A DNA stretch of 64,000 nucleotides. It comes from Schistosoma mansoni (lineage: Eukaryota > Platyhelminthes > Trematoda > Strigeidida > Schistosomatidae). The stretch is taken from NCBI RefSeq assembly GCF_000237925.1, contig NC_031502.1:32019914-32083913 (forward strand), given 5' to 3'. Made by a program: the position numbers and the translations under genes. Position 1 is the first letter of the stretch. Each line of letters opens with the position of its first letter. The notes under the pieces are model-generated. The model saw only the letters and a program-made list of their open reading frames with translations. It was not told where the DNA came from and made no database searches. Below, in pieces: positions 12,755 through 25,603 of the stretch.

Positions 12755-12915
12755 AATAGAGTTTTGTTCTCCAAGCTGGATGATTTGGTCGTGGAGCTTT
12801 CATCGTCCTTCTGAACGACATCATCAGCACAAACCCGACAAAACTATCCAGCTCAGAGAACAAAACTCCATCAAAATCAACCACCTGAGCTACAAATCTT
12901 CTCCACCATCTCAAT
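12755..12915 (+). repeat. Fold-back repeat F1, copy 2, right arm shortened
   Basis: Same left arm as copy 1; the right arm keeps only GACAAAACTATCCAGCTCAG and the flank. It sits about 30 bp after the 12560-12710 inverted-repeat element. Confidence 0.72.
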
Positions 12916-13190
12916 AATCTATACTATTTAGTATATAAGTTCAATAATTGTAAACTAATTTTTTATAGATTTTAAAATGTTTATTCATTCTCATATCATT
13001 TGTTTACCTTACAATTGTAAATAAACTATTATAAATGAATTTATTTTTATAGTGAAATTATAAAAAAATTCTAATTAAATTTATAATATTTGAGATGGCG
13101 ACTAAAAAGATGAACTATTATTATTATGATGATGATGAATTATTTAAAACTAAATATTATTTTAATAAAAAACAAAACATAGTCATTATA

Positions 13191-13503
13191 AATTCACTTG
13201 ATGTCATTTACTCTTATTTTCACATTGTTATTTAGGACTGTAATTGATCAGTCACTTGTTGGTATATGTGTGTCATATGCGGACTGCCTTGATATTGCCT
13301 GAATTCACCATCATTATAAGCAAAAACGGTTAATGGCTAACAGTGGAATCCAAAACAACGTTTTTGTCTTATTTGGGACTCGTAAGCTGGATATACCTAA
13401 GTCCTAGCTTGAATATCAACTCTGAGATGGAGGTACATCTAGCTGACGAGTCTCAAATAGGACGAAACGCATGCTTTAGATTCCACTGCTAGCCACTATC
13501 CAT
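13191..13503. mobile_element. Sm-alpha palindromic element with two opposed hammerheads
   Basis: Starts with AATTCACTTG and a terminal-repeat arm. The left arm carries an antisense hammerhead (13340-13397, core CTTACGA, altered). After a short junction at about 13400 the right arm carries a sense hammerhead (13431-13488, core CTGACGA and GAAAC kept, cleavage triplet altered). The tRNA-like centre is missing, leaving a near-palindrome with arms of about 75 bp. Confidence 0.72.
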
Positions 13504-14210
13504 CTAATCTCACAATTAATTTATTGTATACATATATATCAACTATATTGTAATTTCATATAATTAGTATTAAAATAATTAGCCAAAACATATAATAATA
13601 TAAAACGGAAATTAAAAACTAATCTTCTTGTTTATAAGGAAATTACACATTAACTATCATTATCATATATAAATGTGTTTTCATTAATTATTAATTTCCT
13701 GTTATTATATAAACCATTCAATTAATATACATAATTATAATTCAATATACCATTTATTTAGATTAGAAAAGTCCCGGAAACACAAATCAAAACTTAATTT
13801 TTAAAAAAATAAATTTTACACTTTTTTTTTTTTTTCTTTTTTTTTCACTATATATTTTTTATTATTTAATAATATTAAGATTAATATAGAATTAGTTTCA
13901 TTATTATAATAAGTGATTAGTGTAAATACAAGATACATAATTTACATTAACAATATTAACATATGAATACAGGAAGGAAGGAAGATTTCAACAAAGAACC
14001 AAAAACAATAAAGAACTAACAAAAGATTCATAATCAGTATAGAATACATATATAATTTGACATTTGATTAATTTACTATGATTCAAAATTATTTATGATT
14101 ATTACTGTGTAATTAGTAATTAATTATGAAATTAAAATGAGTGTAATTACTTTAAATAATATGTTAATTATGTTTGGTTTTTTTTTCTTCAAATTATAAA
14201 CTATTTAGGT

Positions 14211-14577
14211 ATTATAAGCAAAGATGGATAGTGGTTGACAGTGAAATCTAGGACACGCGTTTCATCCTATTTGAGACTCGTCAGTTGAATGTACTTGCAT
14301 CTCAGAGTTGATGTTCACTATAGGACTCGAACTCAGTACATTTTACTCCAAACGTCATCGCGTTATCCATTCAGCTAATGTGTCTTCACAGTCACTTGTT
14401 TGTGCAAAACGTGCGTTCTGGATTCCACTGATAGCCACTAACCATCTTTGCTTAGAATGCTTGTGAATTAAGGCAATATCCAGGCAATACGCATAGTATT
14501 CACATATCCCAATAGGAGACTGATCAATTGCACTCCTAAATATCAAATACGAAGATTCAAACAAACAATACTAAGTA
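14211..14577. mobile_element. Sm-alpha element, antisense head fused to sense tail
   Basis: Left: minus-strand hammerhead (14239-14299, core CTGACGA, GAAAC, GTC) with tRNA-like B and A boxes following to about 14380. Right: plus-strand sequence from the 3' half of the hammerhead (CGTGCGTTCTGGATTCCACT) to the terminal repeat GAAGATTCAAACAAACAATA. Confidence 0.72.
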
Positions 14578-14613
14578 TCAGGTATTATATTTGAAAGAAA
14601 ACTAAATAATTTT

Positions 14614-14935
14614 AAATTCACTTGTTGTTGTTTACTTGTATCTTCCCATTGTTATTTTGAACTACAATTGATCGATCCCTAGTTGGCGTATGTGCATCCA
14701 GAGTGAACATCAACTCTGAGATGCAGGTACATTCAGCTGATGAGTCCCAAATAGAACGAAATGTGCGTCCCGGATTACACTGCAAGCCACTAACCTTCTT
14801 TGCTTATAATGTTTGTGAATTAAGGCAATATCAAGGCAATACACACAGTATGCACATATGCCAATTAGAGACTGACCAGTTGCAGTCCTAAAAACATCAA
14901 TGGGAAGATTCAAACAAACAATACTAAGTGAACTT
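14614..14935 (+). mobile_element. Sm-alpha element with terminal inverted repeats
   Basis: About 320 bp. Left end AATTCACTTGTTGTTGTTTA pairs with the right end ...CAAACAATACTAAGTGAACTT over roughly 35 bp. Inside: a hammerhead at 14722-14782, then GCTTATAATGTTTGTGAATT and the standard tail. The tRNA-like A and B boxes are deleted here, with a jump from the left arm into AGAGTGAACATCAACTCTGA. Confidence 0.75.
14722..14782 (+). ncRNA. Hammerhead ribozyme motif
   Basis: GCAGGTACATTCAG is followed by core CTGATGA, a stem II GTCCC...GAAC with one mismatch, GAAA, short stem III, and cleavage triplet GTC, then GGATTACACTGC closing outer stem I. All core residues are present; stem I near the core is CAG against CCGG and so weaker. 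Confidence 0.72.
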
Positions 14936-15393
14936 ACTCTATTATTGTATATAAACTATAAGTAAACCTTTCATTTTATTCATTTCATTTAAATAACCAA
15001 TAATAATTATCAAAATAAATTACTCATCTATGTTAAAAAGGAGTTACTCTTTTAACAGCATCAGATTAATTTATTTAAATGATTAAAAGTAACCATAATT
15101 AATATTATTGTTTCAAACAATATGGTGATGCTTTTGTTTGTTTGTTTTTTTTTTATAAAAAAAAAGAAAGAAAAAAAGAAAAATTAAACTGTAAACATGC
15201 TTATTAACAAATAGATATTATCATTAATTATTTATTTTTATATTCATATTATCCGGCATTTTAACGATCAATTTTTTTTGTTTTTTTAAATAATGAAGGC
15301 GGCAAACATTTTTTTATTCTTATACAATTTTAATAGTTAAAAATAAAATAAAAATTTTATTGTTGTTAACCTAAATTTCATTTTTTTTTAAAA

Positions 15394-15835
15394 GAAATCC
15401 ATCATTCGCTGTCCAGAAAACAGCAACTAAGCTGATTCCTGGAATAGTGAAGCTCCTGTATGATGATAGACTGACCAAGCTAAACTTATTCCCGTTGTCA
15501 TATCGAAGAATCAGAGGCTACTTGATTTCAGTTTTCAAATTTCTTAGTGATAAATTTGCATTTGATTTGCCGTCATTTTTCTTGTCTTCCGAAACAGAAA
15601 ATTTACGAGGACTCTCCCAAAAAGGTTAACAAGCCCAGAACGAATTACTTGTCAGCTGACTATTGACTTTCCCATCGAATCATCAACGAGTGGAATTCAT
15701 TACCTTAGCACGTGATTGAGGCTCCATCCGTTGACTCTTTCAAAAGAAAGTTGGATCAACTGAGGGACCATCATCGCCAGGACTAATACAGGCCTCTTGT
15801 ACTTTACAACTTGAAACTGAAACTGATGAACACTA
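15394..15835 (+). mobile_element. CR1/Jockey-like LINE 3' end
   Basis: A 60-codon open stretch, MKLLYDDRLTKLNLFPLSYR then RIRGYLISVFKFLSD, followed by degenerate ESSTSGIHYL and APSVDSFKRKLDQLRDHH. This is the C-terminal signature of CR1/Jockey-type reverse transcriptases (LFPLSYRRxRGDLI ... NEWNSLP ... SVxSFKRKLD). It is a third LINE lineage in the window. Only the last part of the open frame remains and it carries stops. SR1-like elements of schistosomes are CR1-related, but I cannot assign the family by name. Confidence 0.8.
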
Positions 15836-16080
15836 CAAAAAAATTGGATAAATGACTTTGTTTTTATTCAAATTTAGTTCATAATGAATGATTCATTAAA
15901 ATAGTGAATGAACTACAAACAAATAAATCAATAAATATTAATATATAAATCAAAAAATAAAAAATATTGATTATTTTAATCGATCATTCTTTTTTTGTAT
16001 TATTTATATTAAGTTATAAAATAATGAAGAAAAAAACAACGAAAATCGATAATAAAACAAAAAAAAGAAAACAACATCGA

Positions 16081-16414
16081 TGCATTATAAGCAAAGATGG
16101 ATAGTAGTGAGCAGTGGAATCCAGAACGCGCGTTTCAACCTATCTGGGACTCGTCAGTTAGATGTAACAGCATCTCAGAGTTGATGTTCACTCTGGGACT
16201 CGAACTCTGTAACTTTCGCTTCAAACGTGTTATCCACTCAACTACTGAATGTTGATAGTCACTTACTTGTGCAATGGGGTGAAGTTTAAATTCACTTGGC
16301 ATAGTTTGTTTGAATCTTCCCATTGATGTTTAAGACTGCAACTGGTTAGTCTCTTATTGGCATATGTGCATACTGTGCGTATTGCGTATTCAAACAAACA
16401 AAACTAAGTGAATT
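16081..16414 (-). mobile_element. Sm-alpha element joined to a terminal-repeat module
   Basis: Minus strand, reading from 16414: a 126-bp module with inverted ends (16289-16414), then TAAACTTCACCCCATTGC, a tRNA-like region, and a hammerhead at 16111-16171 (core CTGACGA, GAAAC; cleavage triplet GTT). The order tail, terminal repeat, head is what a tail-to-head dimer would leave. Confidence 0.75.
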
Positions 16415-16655
16415 GATGCATTATGTTTTCTTATAGTTAGTCTTTATCTTTATTATTATTATTATCAAAGTATCATCCATGTTGAACAATCAGTGTTTAT
16501 AAAATTCTTCTGTGTTTAGACACTAAATAACATGATGAAGAGTAGATAAATATTTCTAAAGAATAACTTCCAAGTAATAAAATAATATTAAAACAAATTT
16601 AATAATTAAGTATCATTTATTCAACATTGTAAAATAATTAGAATTTCACAATTTT

Positions 16656-16838
16656 GAATTCATGAGTCAATCTAAGCTAGACTATCATTTGAAACCTGGA
16701 AATATTGGACGTCCGACTTATCTTAGGATGGGACTCCTCAGCAGTGCGCATTCACGATCCAGCACTCGAGACTCGAATTCAGGACTTTCGGTCTTGTACG
16801 TGAATGCTTTACCTTTGAACGATCGAGCCAACTTGTGA
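16656..16838 (-). repeat. S1 repeat
   Basis: Minus strand: tRNA-like region to about 16800, then GCGCACTGCTGAGGAGTCCC (hammerhead first half); the GAAAC half is altered. Ends with CTAGCTTAGATTGACTCATG. Confidence 0.68.
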
Positions 16839-18890
16839 ACTCAGTTGTGAATATACTACAATCTCTACACATCCCCCTACTGACAATCGGAATTTCATTC
16901 GACTGTTTAAGAAACCAGAATGAGGTAGAGCGTACAAGTCTGAGTTTGAAAAAGATGAAATATAAAAGAGAACACATCGATAAAGACCAGTATTAAAAAT
17001 GAAAATCAATATTACAGCTAAAAGACGTAATAAATCGAGAATAAGCATTCCAAGAATACATGTTAATAAACGTAAACGAATTCAGTTGTAAATGACAGAA
17101 AATGTAGTGTGTGGTTTTATATAAAACAGATCAGAATTTATATGAAAACCCGTCATTTAATTCGTGTTCAAAATGATATAATTATGTATAAAGCCAGTGA
17201 ACAACACTGCAGGTTTTACGTTTTATGCTTCAAGAGAATAAAATAACATCTAATAAATAGTCACAAGATTCTTACTTAACGAGAATAAATAACTATAGTA
17301 TCTTAAAACAGAAAGTAGCTAACTACTAGAATATTTTGAGATGTACAGACTATCGTAAAACAAATTTTAACTTTCTGTTCTATATAAACTATGAAGTTTT
17401 TACAAAACACTTAAAGGAATACATAGGCATATCCCGCAAAGCTTAGGCTAATGAGCAAAAAGAAATCAGCAGCATAAAAGATTGAGAAGCTTCATCAACA
17501 GAAACGGCACATCAAATTCCATCCGCAGCATTTTTGAGTTTGTTCTATAGAGTGTCAATTTAACTTCCAGATGTGATATGGATAACACAGACATTTGGAA
17601 GTGTATAACATCAGCATCCAAATTCATTGGATTGTTTTGATCTATTATCTGGATAAAAAACAACTGCAAAATAAGGGAATACCTTTCTATACAATACGTG
17701 AATGAATCAAAAATCAATTTTGATCTTTTCCACAATTCAGAATATAGAACTTTTGAATTTCTGACCCAATGTTCATACTGGCAGAATATTCAAGACATTG
17801 CTATCTTTGTTTACTCAAATCTACACTATCCAATGAAAATCGATACAATTATTTCATTCGTTCACATTCTAATAAACAGAAAAATTATCAACTTGTATAT
17901 GAGCTCCCTTAAACAAATATAATGAACTATTACCTGATTTTTAGCACATCAATTATCAGAACTGATAGCAAATATTCTACTTTACCAAAATAACTTATTT
18001 ATTACGTTGAAATGAATACAATGAATGACTATATTTAAGACTTAAAACCTAGTTCATGAATCAGTGAAAAGAATGCAAAGGCTTAGATATTGATTAATAG
18101 GATATACTAATTGTTATTGTGAAATAACTCCATCTACAAAAATGATGAAAAACCAAGGGAAATTAGACAGTATATTTTTACGTAACATATAAACAGTGGA
18201 TTTCTATGACTCTTCTAGCGATCTAGTTAATGTTAGTCTGTGATTTAAATTATATTCAAATAAACCCACATTCAAGACTTTTTCTATCGATAATTACATC
18301 AAGAGGATGGTAAGAACAACCTTAAAATTTGTCCAAACTTCCAAAGGCATCTATGTGTATGGAATGTAAATAACTTATTATGCAAAGCAAATATATATTT
18401 ATGAGAAGCCTTTTATTAAAAAAAGAAATCCAAAAGCTGATGAACGGAGTTCCAGCCTATTAAAACTACAAAATTTATTTCATAATTTAACTTCTTTATT
18501 AATAATTTTACATTTACAAGTCTTGTATCAATTCAGTCAATAAACCAACATCAGCTAAAAGATATATATTAAAGCACCTGTCGTTAATTATATGTACGAC
18601 ACATGTTTGGCGTCTGAGTTCAAGATACATTTGGAAAATAAATAATCAGTTTAAGAATTCTTTGCTTTCTAAATATTTCTTAATATCACTTAAGATTAAA
18701 GGATGTTTTGTTTTGTTTTTTTTTCCAACAGAAAATAGTATTGTTTTTTACATGTTAATTTTTATTGAAAATTACTTTGTCTTGCAATTAGAATTTTTAT
18801 CGAATGTAAAGAAAGCAATGTAGGAAGGATAAAATAATTTGCCTTTTATCTAATTTTCTAAAATATTTAACTATTTCTATTTGTATTTAC
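16839..18890. other. No gene seen
   Basis: About 2 kb of AT-rich sequence. Overlapping open frames at 17466-17922 lie on opposite strands and show no protein family signature. Confidence 0.45.
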
Positions 18891-18996
18891 TACTGCCGGT
18901 CCCAAGCCCGGATAAAGGAGGAGGGTTAGGTATAGGGTTAGCGATCCCATCCCACAGAAAACCAACTCGCTAAAAAAAAAATGCTAACCCGAAAAA
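18891..18996 (+). mobile_element. LINE-A 5' leader fragment, isolated
   Basis: About 106 bp with CTGCCGGTCCCAAGCCCGG, GGAGGAGGGTTAGG and AACTCGCTAAAAAA, matching the 54197-54295 leader and the start of the plus LINE-A copy. No LINE coding sequence follows. It may be a solo leader left by deletion or a separate short repeat that the LINE leader resembles. Confidence 0.55.
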
Positions 18997-19832
18997 AATT
19001 TGTATTTGAATGACTTATTTAATCATATAGTTTAGATACATTAAAGGTTTGTTTTCTCTTTGGATGATTCCACTTAACTAATTTTTTTGTATATAGTTTG
19101 AGTGTATTATGAAGATTATATAGTTATCAACATTGTATCAGTCGGAGAATGTTTCATAACCAGGAATCATTATTTACTTCTTTCATTGACATGTGAAATT
19201 CTTTTTTATCGCATACCTAACTTTCTCATACAGAATTAACACCTTGATTATTGAAAAACGTGATGACAAAAATAGCATTGAGTTAATTTCTGATTCCCTA
19301 CATTCCAAACGCAAACAGGTCTGCTTTATGGACCAATGATAAATTATTGTCATATTTACTGACTGTTACGACCTTTAAATTAAACATCAAGGGTCAAATT
19401 TGAAGGTAGTTATCATTGAGAATATATGTATTTTTTCAGTTGAGTGATTATCAGAAAAATATTCAAATTTTTTAGATGCATTCATTTAACCACGACAACT
19501 ATCTTAAAGATAAAGTCAACCTTAGAGTCCCCCGATCATTTCATGAATATGTTTAATAGTGTTTTAAGATTGCTCAATTGAAAATTATCCTACATATATT
19601 TATGTACATTTGTTTTGTGAAAGTAATAAACTAACTAGATGAATAACATTAAGATGTAGTTAGTTCCAAATGTTTGAACAAATCAAAAAATAAAATACAC
19701 GATTGTGATATTTACTTTCTTACATTACATTTTATTTAAAGACATTTTTAATAGGTTCAATTCAAATACATTAGAAAAATTGCTTCATGTCGGTTTACTC
19801 TTCAATTGGATAAAACATGACAACACTGGTAT

Positions 19833-20052
19833 TGTTCACTTGGTATTGTTTTACTTGAATCCTTCCATTGATGTTTAGGACTGCCATTGATCACTCTCTT
19901 ATTGACATATGTGCATACTGTGCGTATCGCCGCGATATAGCTTTGATTCACAAGCATTCAAAGCAAAGACGGTTAGTGGCTATCAATAGAAGTCAGGACG
20001 TGCGTTTCAACCTATCTGCGACTCGTCAGCTGGATTTGCCGGCATCTCGTGA
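19833..20052 (-). mobile_element. Sm-alpha element, one arm only
   Basis: Left terminal repeat (GTTCACTTGGTATTG) and arm, then a minus-strand hammerhead at 19986-20043 with core CTGACGA, GAAAC and GTC but a disrupted stem II. It stops at the hammerhead; the tRNA-like part is absent. Confidence 0.72.
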
Positions 20053-20530
20053 ACAACAACATACATATAAATACAAATGAAAAAGGATTTGTCAAAGTCC
20101 AATTTTTGTGTTAAAATTTATCTCTCGTGAATAAGAATATTATTTTTTTTTAGAAAAACACTAATAAAGTTTAAATTTGTCTCAACAGATATTTATACGA
20201 CCAATCAAGGCTATTGGAGTTAATAATCACAATGAAATAGAATACCTCACCGAGCATAATAGGTAAAAGTACAGATACTTGCCTTTTTCATCCTTAACTT
20301 TTATTTTATTTTGTTTTTACAATTCAAGTGTTCAGTTTTGTAAATACAATTGTTTTACCTTTAATACCTATTAAGCATTTTGATGACAATATGTATATGT
20401 ATATACACTATGAATTGTCACCAACTGAAGAATCGATGATAATCAAATAACACCTAATATTCACTTCAAATTTAAAACTCTGCAAAAACTATGGATTTTC
20501 AACGTTAAATTTTGTATTATTATTATTATT

Positions 20531-21018
20531 TAAACACATAAGTATTGGTACAAAAGGAGCACCAGATATATATGCGCTAGACAAATCTCATTTGATCTGT
20601 GTAAGGGCTATGATACTGCCTAGGTGCCCTAACTGAAGCAGGTGGTTTTCTAAGGGGGCCACACCCCGAGCCTTTGACCTAAAGGCCTAATCCACAAGGC
20701 AGTGAAGATGCAGTCTCATGGTAGCCTGTGACCAAAGATTTATTCATACTCCATTTGTTTCCTCAGGATACTGAAGCTCATGTGCACCATTGGTTTGGAA
20801 TAAGGGTTTTACAACTCCCCTAGGTGGACACTCTACATCCACCAACCCAGTTAAAGCGCCGAACATTCGCCTTTTGTCCTCTCAGTTTCGTAAACAACAC
20901 CTGTGGTACGAGAAGGCAGTGAGTAGGACTTCCCTTGCAGAGGCTATATACGCGTGTCCATGTGAGAGCATTTTGAGAGTGAGAGCAGAATCTCCCCACT
21001 CACGGCCGTACTAGGGCA
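20531..21018 (-). repeat. Dispersed repeat R3, copy 1
   Basis: About 490 bp, GC-rich against its surroundings. Shared blocks with the copies at 34826 and 36466 include GGAGCACCAGATATATATGC, GGGGGCCACACCCCGAGCCT and CATGTGCACCATTGGTTTGG. A TTATTATTATTATTTA run at the left end may be the 3' microsatellite tail of a retroposon read on the minus strand. Short open frames on both strands are not conserved among the copies. Family not recognised. Confidence 0.75.
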
Positions 21019-22212
21019 TTATGTTTCATGACAAACATGATAACACTGAGTTGAGATGTTTAAATTCAATGACTACAACATTTGACTCTACAATGGATTT
21101 TTAAAATGTTTTAATGTAATATATAAACCATTTAGTTACTCTTGATTTTACTATCACCGAATATCATGAATATACCAAGAAACATTGGAATATCAGTTTA
21201 GCACTTGATATAAGCTTAATAACCTACTTAAATTATTACATAACAATATCACAAGATTTACTATGACTTTGATGATCATCATTAATTTATTTTTTTATTT
21301 TACATTAGGTGTTGTATTCATATATCCCTTGTAGAAATAAGGTTTAAGGTTTTTGTTAGATTTTTCGTAAATTAGATTATCACTGATTTAATTTATTTAA
21401 AAACAGTGGGAAAATCAAAGATTTTCTTAAAATGACAAGAATTTGCTTCAATTTATTTCAGGTTATTATCAACTAATTATAATCTGTAATAGTTGGACAT
21501 TGAAATGATGAATTAGATTGATCAGTAGTTAATATATATGCATGCATCGGGATATAGTGTAGTGAAAATTCTCAGAACCCGATGAGTTTTTTGGATGATA
21601 TTTTATGAAGAAGTGACTGGGAAATCAATTACGGTAGTAATAAAATAAAATAATCCTTATACTATTACGTAATATGGTAAATGAATACTGGTTATTTTTG
21701 AAAAAAATTAAAAAATAAAATACATAATAAAGTCAGCTTAATAATAAAAATTATAAATCAGATATATTGAAAAACAGTATAATCATATAAAGATTATGTT
21801 TCCAAGAGAAATATATATTCATGACTAGTTGTTGTCAAATATAAAGATCAACTTTAAGCATTTGATAACTGAAGTTTGTTGAAAAAGAAAAACAAAACAA
21901 GTACAAATGATGTCAATGTGTATATAATGTACAAAACAAATACCAATATTTGTATTACATGTATTTCAGATATTTATGAAAGTGAAAATTGACAAATTTG
22001 AGCACGTATGCTTCGATTTTATTATTTTAAATATCATGAATACCAGATACAAGATTGAATTTGACAGTTTCCACTTGTGTTCCCCATACTATTTAAGCTT
22101 ATATTCATTTAATACAATACAAAACAGCAAGAAATTCAATTTTATACACATTAATATAATATGAACACACTAATTTATTTATAGTTTCTGTGATAACGTC
22201 GGAATAATAAAC

Positions 22213-22563
22213 TGTAAGGATGGCTCGTTGGCGAACTCAAGGAAGCCTCAAGAAGCACAGAAAGTGCAGAAGACATTCCATCTAATCACCGCTAGGGGAA
22301 CATTCTAGAATGTCGACGCGTAGCTTCCCTATTGAATGAATAAGAGGGAACCCCTATGTGCCTATTGGCTGTCCAAAATGATGGTTTACTTACAGACAAA
22401 AACTATAAATACATGAGATTTTTGTACTATATTCCACACTGTTTTGGTAATAAAATTCCTACTTACTAGTCTTCTGTCTTCTCTCTTGCAACGTTGCGGG
22501 TTCAATCGTTCAAGTAGTCTAGTAGTACGTGGCATAGCAAGAATCAAATCTCTAGATATAACA
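22213..22563 (+). mobile_element. Solo LTR with 5-bp target duplication
   Basis: 351 bp starting TGTAAGGATGGC and ending ATATAACA, flanked by TAAAC at 22208-22212 and 22564-22568. It has ACTATAAATACA at about 22404 and ATAAAATTCC near 22452. It shares the GAACATTCTAGA block, the TATA region and the TATAACA end with the LTR at 51723-52045, so the two look like related families of Gypsy-like LTR retrotransposons. The element is a fossil without its internal part. Confidence 0.86.
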
Positions 22564-22568
22564 TAAAC

Positions 22569-25452
22569 AAAAGTTGTTACTACAGTTATATATTAATAAG
22601 GTAAACAAGAGGCAAAATCTGACTCACACGTCGTCGTCGTGCCTCCTGGATCATGAGACTGTTTCCATGAACTAACGTCAGAGGTAACCCGGGTGGTGGA
22701 GATCGGCCTAATCAACCACTCTACCAATACCTGGGAACGATTACGGATGCCACATATAGTCATTGCATAATTACTGAGGGTTCAAAAGATTGGTAAAATA
22801 AATGAGTCTGACTAAACAAAAAGACAAAAAAATGGGTTGTGAGTGTTATGTAATGGTTCTGCGTAAGCAGTGCAGAAACAGCTGTCCCGCCGTTGTGCCG
22901 TGATTCGATGTAGCACTCTTCTCCAGAAGGGCCAACTAGACTTCACCATTCTATATGGCTGGAAGGGGCATAAAATAAATATTGTTTTCTTACAATAATT
23001 AATTGATTTGAAAGTGATTAGTATAGAAAAATTTAAGATTATATTTATGTTATTGTTCAATTTTAATAAGTAATAACATTCACAAGATTTATTTAATATT
23101 TTACATCTTTTGAATCAATTAATTAGTGTCGGAAAAAAAAAAAGATTGTTTAAACAATAAAAAAATTATGTAATAAAACTTGATTTCTTTGTTAGCCTAA
23201 AGCATTTCCAGTAATCATAATAATAATACTACTGATAATAATAATGATAATGGTAATAATAATAATAGTCACTTGAATGGTACCACATATTACAATCGGA
23301 AATAGACTATATATATTGTTCATATGAAAATTTCTCCAAGAAAACAAAATCTAACAAATAGATAAACTGACAAACTTTACATCATTATACATTTCAGTGA
23401 CTTTTTTTTCTTAGTTATATTCCTACTTATAACCATAGAAATATTAAAGGAAAAAAATAATAATTTGTGCAAATAAAAAATGAAGCCAACTGATCATTAG
23501 TTAAATAAAAGTTAAATATTTAAAATAAAATAAAAACATTGAATATAGATGATGCAGTAGTTAACTTTTTCATTTGTAATGACATATTTTTATTGATTGA
23601 TTAAGTTCAAGACAATACTATAATGATCCATCGTAATGGTTCTTTTTGAAGTGAATCAATGATTGAAAAGTCTTTGAATGTAGTAATCAACAAAAATTGA
23701 ACTACATAGATTTCATCGTAAATTATGTTCATTATCATGTTTGTATAGATTAAAATGCTATTATTTATAAATAAAATGATCATAGATTCCATAAAACAAA
23801 CCATAAATTTATTCTTTTACGATATATAGAGACCTTAAATGATAGTGATGGATTAATGAGATATTTCTTTTTGGTTAGAGTTATTTAGTATGGTATTTTT
23901 GGCGAGATGAGTTGCTGAACCCTTCTTCAACTCTAGTAAATTTTCCTTGATTAAGTTTAAAAAGCTAATCTAAGGAGAAATACTTGATTTTTTTCGACTA
24001 TTTTTTCCGCTTAATACATACTTCTATAAGAAAAATATCTATAGATTTTATGATGAATGAAACTTATAGTAAATAAAAATCATCCTGGTTTAAAGTAAGT
24101 ATCACTAACATGTCTGACATGTGTTAATCAAACTAAACACAACGAAAGAACGGTTATATAGTTTACGTTGTTTAACTAGTCTTATTTAGAAACAACTCTA
24201 ACTAGCTACAGTAGTTAGTAATTGAAACTCTATGTGGTTATGAAGAATCAGCGTGTGACCAGTCGAACAATCCATTTTTGAAAGGATATTTGATCATATT
24301 TACTAGGAGAAAAATTTAATCAGTTTTCTTCATTATCGAAGTTGATTACAGTATGTTACCAAATGTCGGAAAATCATTTATAATTGGGATATGAAAATAG
24401 TATATTTTGTGCTTTTGACGTTATGAATTTTTATGCACGTCAAAACAATTCAAATTTTGATAGAGTCATTTTTGTAAACAACTTCCTATATGATAGATTT
24501 TGTTGAAACTGTCATGTCACATCGGTAAAAGTATAGCAGAGAGACGACTTTAAAACAGCCGTGACGAATAATCAACCAATTTTTAGCCAGTTCAAAAACA
24601 GCGTTAGTGAATGGATAGTTTGTATGAAAGTAAACGATAATATTACGAATTATAAACAGATTTTTCATCAATAATAAAACCATTAAAAATTTCTAAAAGT
24701 TAGTATGCTTGTAAACTGTGAAAAAGAAGAGACAAATTCGCCTATACGGATATATATTATCATGCTTCCAAAACACTCACATCAAGACCAAAATAAATTT
24801 TTAGTATCCATATTGTCTTTGATTAGGCTTAGGAATTTGGAGTTATGGTCTCCATTATGAATTGACTATAACTACAATGTAAAAGTGCTTTGTAGCTACA
24901 TGGTACAATTATTTCAGACAAAAATCTATGAGATGCGAAATGATTAATTTGGCCATAAAATATAATTTCAGCGGCTTCATGAGTATTTAAAAATTGAAGG
25001 TTTGGGGTTAAGATTTAGGTTTAGTGTTTATTTGCCTATTATGTAAAAGTTATTAAAAAACTAATTAACAACTTAACACATTTAATACGACCACTTTTAC
25101 CCTACGGAGGTAAACATTTTTGAAATCCTTTAGAACTCTCAGAATAGCATACAAAGATATTTCTATTGCTCATTATTTGTAACACTTGTAATTTGTACGA
25201 AAACCTCAAAGCCTCCTTCTAAGCACCGATTGTCTCTTTACTGGACCATACTTTAACCAGTAAATCTGATTTTATTATCTTAAAAACCAATTTGTAACTT
25301 AATCAGATTGCAAAAGCTGGAATTCAATAAATTTGGTAGAATAGTAGCTTATTTTTTAACATCAAATCTCAAAATAAATTCTCATGTTGTTATCACAGAA
25401 TTACTACTTAATTATTTGGAATCGTGAAAGTAAGACATGGCTGCTTCAATAC
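22569..25452. other. No gene seen; two GC-richer patches
   Basis: Patches at 22620-22760 and 22830-22975 are GC-richer than the surroundings and contain CGTCGTCGTCGTG and GGGCCAACTAGACTTCACC. They may be relics of an unrecognised repeat. The remainder is AT-rich without recognisable content. Confidence 0.4.
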
Positions 25453-25535
25453 CTTGTGGATCAGACTCTTAGGTCAAAGGCTCCGGGTGCGGTCTGAGCG
25501 CCCGGGAAGTATCACAGCACTCAAACAAGCCAATG
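25453..25535 (+). repeat. Fragment of dispersed repeat R3, opposite orientation
   Basis: CTTGTGGATCAGACTCTTAG, then GTCAAAGGCTCCGGGTGCGG, then GTATCACAGC match the complement of the repeat at 34826-35330, with an internal deletion. It sits about 70 bp before the IDH3A-like fragment. Confidence 0.65.
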
Positions 25536-25603
25536 GTAACACTACTCACCTGATTGTTATTGTGTGGAGAATATGTATTTGGTTCCCTCTTGTATCAATA
25601 GGG

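Noticed and set aside
13191-16414. CRISPR-like array because of regularly recurring repeats
   Set aside because: The recurring units are dispersed Sm-alpha elements of about 300 bp in mixed orientations, in a eukaryotic sequence.
20790-21014. 74-codon frame in repeat R3
   Set aside because: Not conserved as an open frame in copies 2 and 3; part of a non-coding repeat as far as can be seen.
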